Of a stretch of 64,000 bases of DNA, positions 23,762-36,200 are shown in pieces. A program made the position numbers and the translations under genes. The DNA is taken from contig NW_024752019.1 of assembly GCF_018991925.1 (NCBI RefSeq), positions 1 through 64,000 of the forward strand, in the 5' to 3' direction. Numbering within the stretch: position 1 is the first letter of the stretch; every line of letters starts with the position of its first letter. This DNA comes from Homarus americanus. Lineage: Eukaryota; Arthropoda; Malacostraca; Decapoda; Nephropidae. The notes beneath the pieces are model-generated. The model was given only the letters and a program-made list of their open reading frames with translations. It ran no database searches and was not told the DNA's origin.

Positions 23762-26700
23762 TGCATATGTGTGTAGTATCCGTATGTGTGGGTGTGAAGG
23801 GAGGGGGAGGTAAACATGAAGGTTCTGTACAGTGAAATTAGTCCCACACCCCTGGCCTACACACCCCTTTTTGGCTTACACCCCTTGGCTTACACACTTT
23901 TGGCTTCACACACCCCTGCCTACACACCCCTTGGCCTACACACCTCTTGGCCTACACACACCCCTTGGCTCTACACACCCCTTGGCTTACAACACTCTCA
24001 CCTATAAATCTGGTCACATAATTCCTTGGCTCACACACCCCTTGGCACTACACACCCCTGGCTCACACACCCCCCTTGGCTCACACCCCTTGGGTTTAAA
24101 CACCTCTTTGGCTTCAACACCCCCCTTTGGCACCACACACCCCTTGGCTTCACACACTCTGGCTTGCCACACCCCCTTGGCCTAAACACCTTGGCTCACA
24201 CATCCCTTGGCTTCACACACCTCTTGGCCACACACCTCGGCTTACACACCCCTGGTACACTTCTTGCCCACACACCCTTGGCCTACACACCCCTGGCTTA
24301 CACACCTTCTGGCTTCACACCCTTGGCCTACACCCCTTGCTTCACATTCCCATTGCCTACACCTCATTGGCCTACACACCTTGGCCTACACCCTCGGTAA
24401 CCAGTGTCTCTAAACGGCACCGTCGCAGTAGTAGAATCACTGTTTATGAATGAATAAGTATTGGGCCTGTTGTAGTAATGTTTCCTGTGTCATAATGGGC
24501 CCCATTCATAATTGGCTCCAACCTAACTTGAGCTTTAGGTCTGGGGCCCAATTTTGAGGCTCAATTATAACAGACCCCAAGTCTTAATGGTGTAGTTGAG
24601 GCTTATTAGGTCTGGGGCCATTTATAATTGCCTTCAGTCCTGGTGTATGAACCCCAATCCTTATGAACCCCGAGGCTAATGAACCCAAATCCTAGTGAAC
24701 CCCTCGCCTTATGAACCCCCAATCCTTGTGAACCCCGAGCCTTATGAACCCCCAATCCTTATGAACCCAAATCCTAGTGAACTCCGAGCCTTATGAACCC
24801 AATCCTTGTGAACCCTGAGCCTTATGAACCCCAATCCTTGTGAACCCCAGCTTATGAACCCCAACCTTATGAATCCAACCAGGAACCCTTGCTTATGAAC
24901 CCCAACTTGTGAACCCCGAGCCTTATGAACCCCCAATCCTTATGAACCCAAATCCTAGTGAACCCCGAGCCTTATGAACCCCCAATCCTTATGCGTAGAA
25001 AAGGTTAGTTTAGTTCTTGGAAGGACTGAGGTTCATAGTGTAACCTGGTCAGCCTTGAGAACCTGACTGGTGGTGCGTCACGCGAAGACAGGGGTAGTGT
25101 GTGTGTGTGTGTGTGTGGTGGTGTGTGTGTAGGACAGCCAGCGTTGAGGACATGTGTACTTGTGAGAGTGGTGGTGTGAGTGTCAGAGTGTCCTGTTGAG
25201 AGCATGGGAGTCAACAACCTCACTCACTCATCATCCTCACCTCACTCACTCATCATCCTCACCTCACTCACTCATCACCCTCACCTCACACTCACCTCTC
25301 ATTCATCATCCTCACACGCAGCTCACAATTTACTTAAGTAGAAATATGTAATTGTAGACCTGAATTGGAATAGATCTTTATCCCGTGTTTAGTGTAAATT
25401 ATTGGTCAGGTCAGGTCAGGTCAGGTCCATATGTACTGTAGTATCCACATGCTTCCCTGTAATGCTTCTGCGCTTCGCCTTATGCGGGATGTAAGGAGGT
25501 GCCCAATAAACTAGCTAGCAGGATGTAAAGGGGTGCCCAATAAACTAGCACGGGATGTAAAGGGGTGCCCAAAACCAGCACAGGATGTAAAGGGGGTGCC
25601 CAAGAACCAGCACAAGACGTAAAGGGGGTGCCCAATAAACTAGCACAGGACGTTAAGGAGGTGCCCAATATACTAGGAAAACGTAAAATGGGTGCCCAAT
25701 AAACTAGCACCCGCGCTGTATGGAACAAATCAGAATCTAAAATCATTTGTACGTAATTATGAGTCAATCCACCGGAAGTCTCGACTTTCTTAAGACAATG
25801 AGTGAGTTTCTGGTGAGTGTTGTGTTATTCATCCGTGAGTCACAAGTGAAGGACACCGCTTCGTTGTCCTCTGTCTCTCGTAGTTGTGTGTGTGTGTGTG
25901 TGTGGCAGTTGGAGGGTTGATTGTATGTGTATAGGGGACTGATTGTGTGTAGGGAACGTTTATTGTTAATATATGAGGGGTGATTGTTAGTGCGGAGGTA
26001 ATGGTTGCCCCTCGTGTAGCGAGGATGGCCGGGTCACCTAGGCGTGAATTTGTTTAAGGTGTAGAAGCTGTCGTCAACACAACAACCACTCCTTGAGTTT
26101 ACCAGCTGCATGACCCAGTGTCAAGGAATAGTCCGAGAAGACCGGACAACTCGCTAACTGCACTGGCTAACTATTACCCCAGAATACGATTCGCCAATCG
26201 ATTAACATCCAAGTTCCCAATTACTGCTGGATAGACAGAGGCAAATGGCGTATAAAGAAATTTGTCCATAGTTTCACCCCCGCCCGGGGATCGAACTGGT
26301 TCGCCTGCTTGCGAGGCGAGGATGCTGACCAGTGACCATACACCACAAGTAGTTGGAGTTAGGTATGAAGCTAGGTTAGGTTTAGCTAGGTTAGGTTGAG
26401 CTAGGTTAGGTTTAGCTAGGTTAGGTTTAGCTAGGTTAGGTTGAGCTAGGTTAGATTAGATTTTAGTATTATTGCGTTTAGTCATCAGGTAAAATAAGTG
26501 CCTGACAGAGGGAAGAAGGGGGTCCTATTTTCATGCCCCCCCATGTCTCGCTACTCCTACACTATGACGACGTTACAGTTACCATCACCTATTGTATACA
26601 AGTTAATGTATTTCTCTCTCTCTCTTGTTACAGTTTACGTCGAGGTCCCGGAGCCAACGTTCAGGACACCACCGGGTACACGGCGCTCCACCATGCTGCT

Positions 26701-29051
26701 CTCAATGGCCACAAGTGAGTGTTGGTAGTACTTTCCTAACCTAACCTGACCTGACCTAACCTAACCTGACCTGACCTGACCTAACCTGACCTGACCTGAC
26801 CTGACCTAACCTAACCTGACCTAACCTGACCTGACCTGACCTAACCTAACCTAACCTAACCATAGTGGCAGTAGTTCTCATCCACAATAGTGCCAATAAG
26901 TCCCTTTTCCTAACATGGCTCCATCAAGTCCATTCTTCAATACACTTCACTAAGGTCATCATCCCACGCCCATAACAAGTAAATATCACGTTATTTTACA
27001 TTGAAATCGGCCAAAAACTTACTTATACAAACACTTTAATCCTTTATAACATGACACACTTACGCCCACACAGTCTTATAATAAAAATCTGATTCATACA
27101 CTCAGATGTAGAGGGACTTGGCTGTAGATGCACTCAGGTTTCGAGGGAATTAGTTGAGTCAGAGTGTAAGTGGGAAGGAACATTTGTTGGCTAAGAATAA
27201 GATTTTTGGGGGAGATAATTTTCTGAGAGTTTGGGGTTTAAGGGAATTTAGTTGCTTAATTTAAGGGTTTAGGGGAATTAGTTGCCAGATTTAAGAGTTT
27301 AGGGGAAATTAGCTGCGAAATTTAAGGGTTTAGGGGAAATTAGCTGCGAAATTTAAGGGTTTAGGGGAAATTAGCTGCGAAATTTAAGGATTTAGGGGAA
27401 ATTAGCTGCGAAATTAAGGGTTTATAATGAATTAGCTGGACAAAGTAAGAGATTAGAATGAATTAGTTACCTAAGGGTTAGTCACATTGCTAGTTAATTA
27501 CTATAAATCTTTAATTTTATTCTTTTCACGTTAAATATAATATTGCATTAATTATGTTTGAAAATAATATGTAGGATTAAATAAAGTACTCATGTGAAAT
27601 ATTAAATAGAGCTGAAACGAATGGTTGTAGGCGAGGAATGGAGAGTATAGAGAAATATTTAAAAAGATTTGGTATTTTTTTTAGATATTATTAAAAAAAA
27701 GAGATTTATTTAATTTATTGTAGTACAGTATATTAGATTAACTATTTTTAAGATATAAATAAAATCCAATAATTTTTTATTTTTTTGCCTGGTAACCTTG
27801 AATTTGTCTTGAATTTTGGTATGCTCGGCTGGTGTACATCTTGTTATTACTAGGTTAAGGTACTACTGGGTCACTCATCACTAGGTTACTCATCACACTC
27901 ATCACTAGGTTACTCATCACACTCATCACTAGGTTACTCATCACACTCATCACTAGGTTACTCATCACACTCATCACTAGGTTACTCATCACACTCATCA
28001 CTAGGTTACTCATCACACTCATCACTAGGTTACTCATCACTAGGTTACTCATCACACTCATCACTAGGTTACTCATCACACTCATCACTAGGTTAAGCCA
28101 CTACTAGGTCACTCATCATTAGGTTGTTCATCACTCAGTATACCCTCACCATATAACACCCATCTCGTGTGGTCGTGTCTTCAGGGACGTGGTGTCGTTG
28201 CTGCTGGCTCACGAGGCGTCATGTAACGTACAGGATGGGAAGGGGTCGACGCCGCTACACCTGGCCGCCTGGGCTGGCCACACCGAGGTGGTCAAGGCGC
28301 TCCTCCACCAGGGCCCATCCCTCGCCAACGTCAACCACCAGGTATGTCGCCAGTCATACTTTGTAATGTTCCTAAGATATCGCCAGCACTAGCAGTCAGT
28401 AGTGTCTGGCGTTACAAAGCCATCGCTAGCACAAGCAGTCCACAATGTCAGACGTTTATGGAAGCTACATCATGTCGACCCTTGATTGTATGTGCGACAA
28501 ACAGCTATTAAACCCCACGAGAATCTTTCAAGTTTTAGTGGAGAGGAAAGATGGATTCAAGGCCTTGTTTATAGTTGACCAGGGAACTCGAGTCTGACCT
28601 TAGGATTCAAATTAGTTAAGGTCTTTAAAAAATTAATTGATCATAATATACAAGATAGGAAACAAAGGTCACCAGGGATTATTCATTTCTGTGGTAAGTT
28701 TTATTGACAAAAAATAAATCCCTCTTGTTCTAAACGGATCCATCAGTGAGGTCAGGAGAGGTAGTACATATTCAGATGACTAATACAACCAATAATTTAG
28801 GTTGTCGGGCAGGTAGAGTCCACCAACTGACTCATGAATCATACCGTTCGGGTTCGTCTACAGGAGTATGAGTGTTTCTTCTTTAACATGTACGGTACAC
28901 ACCTGGGACATACCTTATTGTTTGGTCCAATTATTTTATTATTAGTATTTTTTTCCCAGTGAAGTTTTATATATTTTTACCTTGATTACCTCCCATTAAT
29001 TACATTTGACCTTTTAACCATTAAGTACTCTCTGTTTATTTTGTGCTGCTG

Positions 29052-29147
<96 letters not shown>

Positions 29148-30239
29148 CATGTAGATCCACAATGAAAACGTGGATAAGATAAATCTTGATAAAATCACAC
29201 GGGAAAAGGGAAACAACGGAGCACCTTAGCTTTCTTCTTTGTTCAAGACATCTTCAGAGCCTTCCTTCTTCCCCTGATCAGTTAGGTCACATCTGTAAGG
29301 TTCATTACAGCGCATGGTCCTTCCCATGGACCCTGCAGCTTCGGTGACTGACCCTTCTTCCGCAGAGGGTTATACAGCCAGACCTTATCACCATCCTTGT
29401 AACTATAACCTAACCTAACGTAACCCTAACCTAACCCTAGCCCAACGTAACTATAACCCTAACCTACCGTAACTATAACCTAACCTAACGTAACTATAAC
29501 CTAACCTAACCCTAGCCCAACGTAACTATAACCCTTACCTACCGTAACTATAACCCAACCTACCGTAACTATAACCTAACCTAACGTAACCTCTAACCCA
29601 ACCCTAGCCCAACGTAACTATAACCTCACTACCGTAACTATAACCCAACCTACCGTAACTATAACCCAACCTCAGCCCAACGTAACTATAACCCTCACTA
29701 CCGTAACTATAAACTCAACTACCGTAACTATAACTCAACCTAACCCTAGCCCAACGTAACTATAACCCTTACTACCGTAACTATAACCTAACCTACCGTA
29801 ACTATAACCTAACCTAACCCTAGCCCAACGTAACTATAACCTCACCTACCGTAACTATAACCTAACCTACCGTAACTATAACCTAACCTAACCCTAGCCC
29901 AACGTAACTATAACCCTTACCTACCGTAACTATAACCTAACCTACCGTAACTATAACCTAACCTAACCCTAGCCCAACGTAACTATAACCCTAACCTAAC
30001 GTACTGTAACTATAACCTAACCTAAGTTCCCAGGTAGTATTAGATCATTTTAATCATCAGGTGACATAACCAGGAGTCTAATCTTCACGTGATCAAAGCA
30101 AAAACAATTCTAGTCTGTGTCTTGGGTTTCTCAGCTAAAGGTCAAAGGTCAAATTTGGCGGCGGGAAATTTATAAACATTGGTGAGGTTCTCTCCATACT
30201 CTCACGCAGTCTTCCCTGGTCGTGAGTTTTAATCTATTT

Positions 30240-30298
<59 letters not shown>

Positions 30299-33200
30299 CT
30301 TAAGTAATATTTGTCCGTTTGTTTAATTATCTTTTATTATTTTTAGCTCGAGTTGTTTTATCCTGTATTTTTTTCTATACGTTTTGTTTGTCTATTTTAT
30401 TTATTTTATTATTGTGTTTTTTTCTTTATTTTTTTATTATTGCATTGTCATTTTTATTATTGTATTTTTTCCTTATGTTTATTATTGTATTTAGATATTT
30501 ATACCATTATTATTTTTTATATTAATTCTCTACTCTAGTTTTCCAATCCTTAAATCAGTCGGGTTTTTTTTTCTTTTTTTTTTTTTTTTTACTTTTTTAC
30601 TTTACTATTTAATCTTTTCTCAACACACAATAGGATTACAGTGAATAATCTTCGTTTCTTTAGCCTCTACTTGTGTGTGTGTGTGTGTGAGAGGGTCAGG
30701 TCAGCCCAGGCAGGACCCAGCAGCGTACGATTTTGGAATTCCATCAACACAGTTCTTAACTTCCTCGCCAGTGATCAGTGAAGCGTAGAGCCTGTGTGAT
30801 GACCACGAGGGCACACACTGTGGGGAGGAGAGTGGTTGAAGATGGTAGTGTGAGAGGGAGGAGTTTTGAGGTGGATAGAAGGAGATGGGAGGGGGGGGAG
30901 GGGAGAGAGGGAGGAGTTTGAGGTGGGAAGGAAGGAAGGAAGGATGGGAGGGGTGGGGTGGGGAGAGAAGGAGGAGTTTTGAGGGTGGGATGGAAGGAAG
31001 GGAAGGGGGTGGGAGGGAAGGAGTGGGGTGGAGTGTGGGAGAAAGGGAGGAGTTTTGAGGTGTGGGAAGGAGTGGAGGGAAGATTAAGGTTGTGGGTGGG
31101 GAGGGAGGGAGTAAGTTTATGGGTGAGGAAGAGAGAGAGAGAGAGAGAGAGGAGGGAAGGAATGGAAGGATATTAAGGCTTTGAGGTGTGGAGGAGAGTA
31201 GGAGGTTGAGGGAGAAGGAAGATTAAAGTTTTGGGTGAGTGGAGAGAGAGAGAGAGAGAGAGAGAGTATCCACAATGCCAAGTAAATACTGAATGATTTA
31301 TGTGTTTTTCAAGTCCATTACCAAAAAGTCCTCGACTGTTTCATTGTTATTAATACAGTAGGGGATAGGTTAGGTTTTATCTAATTATCAGGCAATGTAA
31401 ACCAACTTCACTTTCAGGGGTCGGGTTAGGTTAGGTTAAGTTAGGTTGCTGGGTTAGGTTGGGTTGGGTTAGGTTGGGTTAGGTTAGGTGTGGTTAGGTT
31501 AGGTTTTATCTAATCAGGCTACATAAACCAATACCACTTTCAGGGGTTAAGGGAGTGGGGTGATGTTTGTTTGCTTCTGTTGTTTTTTTGTGTTTATAAA
31601 TTTTGTTTGTTTGTTTTTTCCTTCTGAAAAAATTGTAGACTGGATTATAAATGTAGTGTGTTTTTTCCTCATTTTGTTCATCTTTCTCTCTTTTCCTCCT
31701 ACTCATTTTCCCACACTTCTCCCTTTTCCTCTTCCACTCACTTTTTCCTCCTTCATTTTCCCTCCTCGTCTGTCACGTTTTTTTCTCCTCCTCCTCGTCT
31801 TCACCTCCCTCCTGCTGGTGGTGTCCCCGGGTGCCCCCAGGTCCGCGCCGTCCACTGGTCATCTTAGAGACGTCCGCCAAGACTCTGATTGATTAAACTT
31901 CAATCAGTGTGATCACGAAGCGTGCAACGAGGTGATCGTCGGCCGCCTGGGGTACACCAGGCTGGGGAAGAGGAGGAGGAGGAGGGAAGAAGAGGAGGAA
32001 GAGGAGGAGAAAGAGGAGGAGGAAGTGAAAGGAAGAGGAAGAGAAGGTGTGTATGTATGTGGGAATGGAAGGAAAGGAGAAGGAAGATGGGTAAAGGAAA
32101 GGGAAGGGAGATGTGTGGGAAGTGATGGAAGGGGGAGGAGAGGTTTGTTTGTGTGTGTGTGGGAGAGAGTTCGTGGAAGAGGTAGGAGGGTCAATTCTTT
32201 GGTAGTAGAAATAGTTAGGGGTTGGGTGGGGTTGGGGGTGGGGGTGAACTAACGTGATATATACAAGTATTTTCCCTATTCCCATCATCTGGTCCTTCTC
32301 TTGTTTACATCATGTCCGCTATGTAGTAGTATGTTAGTATGTTGGTTAGATCGGGTAGTAAATATTGCTGTTTTAATATTTTGTTTTTTTTCTGCTTGGA
32401 TTAATTTTCTTTACCTCCCAAACACCGAGGGGGAAAGATCGACACAGAAACACTCATTCACCTGGTGTGTCTTGGGTCAGGCAGGTATTACCGAGTCAGG
32501 CAGGTATTATCGGGTCAGGCAGGTATTATCGGGTCAGGCAGGTATTATTGTCAGGCAGGTATTATCGTCAGGCAGGTATTATCGAGTCAGGCAGGTATTA
32601 TCGAGTCAGGCAGGTATTATCGGGTCAGGCAGGTATTATCGGGTCAGGCAGGTATTATCGGGTCAGGCAGGTATTATCGGGTCAGGCAGGTATTATCGGG
32701 TCAGGCAGGTATTATCGGGTCAGGCAGGTATTATCGGGTCAGGCAGGTATTATCGGGTCGTATTGGCAGTAGGGGAAAAAAACTGACCAGGTGTTATTTT
32801 TTTTTACCTGTACTACAAAAACATTCTGGGTTTAATGAGGCAATACTTGACCCCACTTGTATTTTATCTATCTATTATCTATCTATTTTATCTATTAACA
32901 AACACACAGACACATATACCTTAAATCATCAATGCTGTAAAAGTGTTCGAGATATAAATGCACTTGAGATTTGTGATAACATTTACTGTCTCTAATTTTC
33001 ACTATAGTGGCTACAGTATAGGCAAAGAGATATATGGTGTCTCAGTCTATACATTTATACTAGCATAAACTGACTGACTGACTGACTGACTGACACTCAC
33101 TCACAATAGACCACATGTTGCGTATTACCTTGAAAGATGTCGACACTATTAAACTACTAGATACAGTACAAGGCAGTTAGGTTGTTAGTCAGAGTACAGG

Positions 33201-36200
33201 TATAAACATGTTTGGTCGTGCTGTTATTTTTATTAGCTAAAGAATTTCCCATTTTTCAGTAACATTTTTGTGGTGTGTTTTATTATCAACTTTATATAGG
33301 TCTCAGAATTCACAGGGCCTGATGTATATGGCAAATGTATACAACTCTCACTGCACAGAACGTAAAAATATTGTATAGTTCACTAGAGTTATTGATCACG
33401 TTAACACGAGAATTTCAACTAACATTACCAAAAAGAGAAAATCCTTTATTAGAGACGTAAATGAAGGTTTGCTAGATCAGTAATGTATATGAATTTATAT
33501 ATATTTTTAGTTTTGTTTATATATATGTATGGAATATAAACACACCAGCATTATAAGCCTTAACAATGATAATTTATAATTTATAATTAGACATTTTGTT
33601 AATGTATTTAATAATATCTAATTAAAGTTGTCAACAGCAGATTTAATTACACATATTACAGAAGCTATTATTATGTTGTGGATAAACACGGTCTCTCCTT
33701 AGGTGTGGAATATAGAATGTTTATTATTTACCACGACCTATATGCGTTGTAGTGTACAGTCCCCTTCAATAGATCGTTTACAGGGGCTCGCTGGCTCTGT
33801 GCAGTGTAGCAGTTCTGTGTTTGTTTACATTCGACAGAAGGAAACTGGCAATAGTAAACATATTATGGATTCAAAGTAAAACAATATTAAAACAAATATC
33901 TCAATGATAATGATTTGAGGAATGTTTATATAACGAGCCCCTGTAAACGCACTAGTGAAGGGGACTCTACCTTGGCTATATGACGGGCCCCTGTAAACGC
34001 ACTAGTGAAGGGACCTTACCTTGGCTATATGACGGGCCCCTGTAAACGCACTAGTGAAGGACTCTACCTTGGCTATATGATGCTCCCTGTAAACGCACTA
34101 GTGAAGGGACTGTACCTGGCTATATGACGAGCCCTGTAAACGCACTAGTGAAGGGGACTGTACCTTGGCTAATGACGGGCCCCTGTAAACGCACTAGTGA
34201 AGGACTGTACCTTGTTATATGACGAACCCCTGTAAACGCACTAGTGAAGGACTGTACCTGGTTATATGACGAGCCCCTGTAAACGCACTAGTGAAGGACT
34301 GTACTTGGTTATATGACGAGCCCCTGTAAACGCACTAGTGAAGGGACTGGTACTACATATGACGAGCCCCTGTAAACGCACTAGTGAAGGACTGTACCTT
34401 GGCTATAGACGAGCCCCTGTAAACGACCAGTGAAGGGACTGTACTCTGGCTATATGACGAGCCCTGTAAACGCACTAGTGAAGGGACTGTACCTGGCTAT
34501 ATGACGAGCCTCAGACGACCTGTGAAGGGACTGTACCTTGGCTATATGACGAGCCCCAAACGCACTAGTAAGGGACTGTACCTTGGCTATATGGACGAGC
34601 CCCTGTAGACGCACTAGTGAAGGGGACTGTACCGGCTATATGACGAGCCCTGTAGACGCACTAGTGAAGGGACTGTACCTGGCTATATGACAGCCCTGTA
34701 GACGACTCCAGTGAAGGACTGTACCTGGCTATATGACGTGCCTGTAGACGCACTAGTGAAGGGACTGTACTTGGCTATATGATGTGCCCTGTAGACGACT
34801 GCAGTGACTGTACCTTGCTATATGACTAGCCCCTGTAGACGCACTCAGTGAAGGACTGTACCTTGCTATATGACGAGCCCCTGTAGACGCACTAGTGAAG
34901 GACTGTACCTTAGTATATGACGCGCCCCTGTAAACGCACTAGTGAAGGGACTGTACCTTGTTATATGACGAGCCCCTGTAAACGCACTAGTGAAGGGGAC
35001 TGTACCTGGCTATATGACGAGCCCTGTAAACGCACTAGTGAAGGGACTGTACCTTGGTTATATGACGAACCCTGTAAACGCACTAGTGAAGGGACTGTAC
35101 CTGGTTATAGAAGCCCCTGTAAACGCACTAGACTGTACCTGGTTATATGACGAGCCCCTGTAAACGCACTAGTGAAGGACTGTACTTGGCTATATGACGA
35201 GCCCTGTAAACGACCCAGTGAAGGGGACTGTACTTTGCTATATGACGAGCCCTGTAAACGCACTAGTGAAGGGACTGTACCTTGGCTATATGACGAGCCC
35301 CTGTAAACGCACTAGTGAAGGGACTGTACCTTGGCTATATGACGAGCCCCTGTAGACGCACTAGTGGACTGTACCTTGGCTATATGACGAGCCCCGTAAA
35401 CGCACTAGTGAAGGGACTGTACCTTGGCTGACGAGCCCCTGTAGACGCACTAGTGAAGGGACTGTACCTTGGCATATGACGAGCCCTGAGACGCACTAGT
35501 GAAGGACTGTACTTTGGCTATATGACGAGCCCCTGTAGACGCACTAGTGAAGGGACTGTACCTTGGCTATATGACGAGCCTGTAGACGCACTAGTGAAGG
35601 ACTGGTGCTGTGTTATGTGAGGCGATATTGATAAATAAGACAATTTTCTCAGGGTCTTGTTGTGAGGACAGCTTATTCAGAGATAGATTACTAATTTATG
35701 ATTACGTACCAGCTTGATTACATGTTTACGTACCAGCTTGATTACATGATTACGTACCAGCTTGATTACATGTTTACGTACCAGCTTGATTACATGATTA
35801 CGTACCAGCTTGATTACATGTTTACGTACCAGCTTGATTACATGATTACGTACCAGCTTAATTACATGATTACGTACCAGCTTGATTACATGATTACGTA
35901 CCAGCTTAATTACATGATTACGTACCAGCTTGATTACATGATTACGTACCAGCTTGATTACATGATTACGTACCAGCTTAATTACATGATTACGTACCAG
36001 CTTGATTACATGATTACGTACCAGGTTAACACCATTACATACCAGCTTAACGTACAATAATTACGTACAGGGAAAATACTAATATTTATTTATTATTTTT
36101 GACCAAGCATTTATCTGTGTAAAGCTGTTGGATACAGTTGATCAAAAGTGAAATATACATTCAATTTGTATATGCCAGATGATATAGAAATTTTAATTAA

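Noticed and set aside
33931..35613. CRISPR array resemblance (regular 49-bp periodicity)
   Set aside because: There are no unique spacers; the whole unit repeats, and the genome is eukaryotic.
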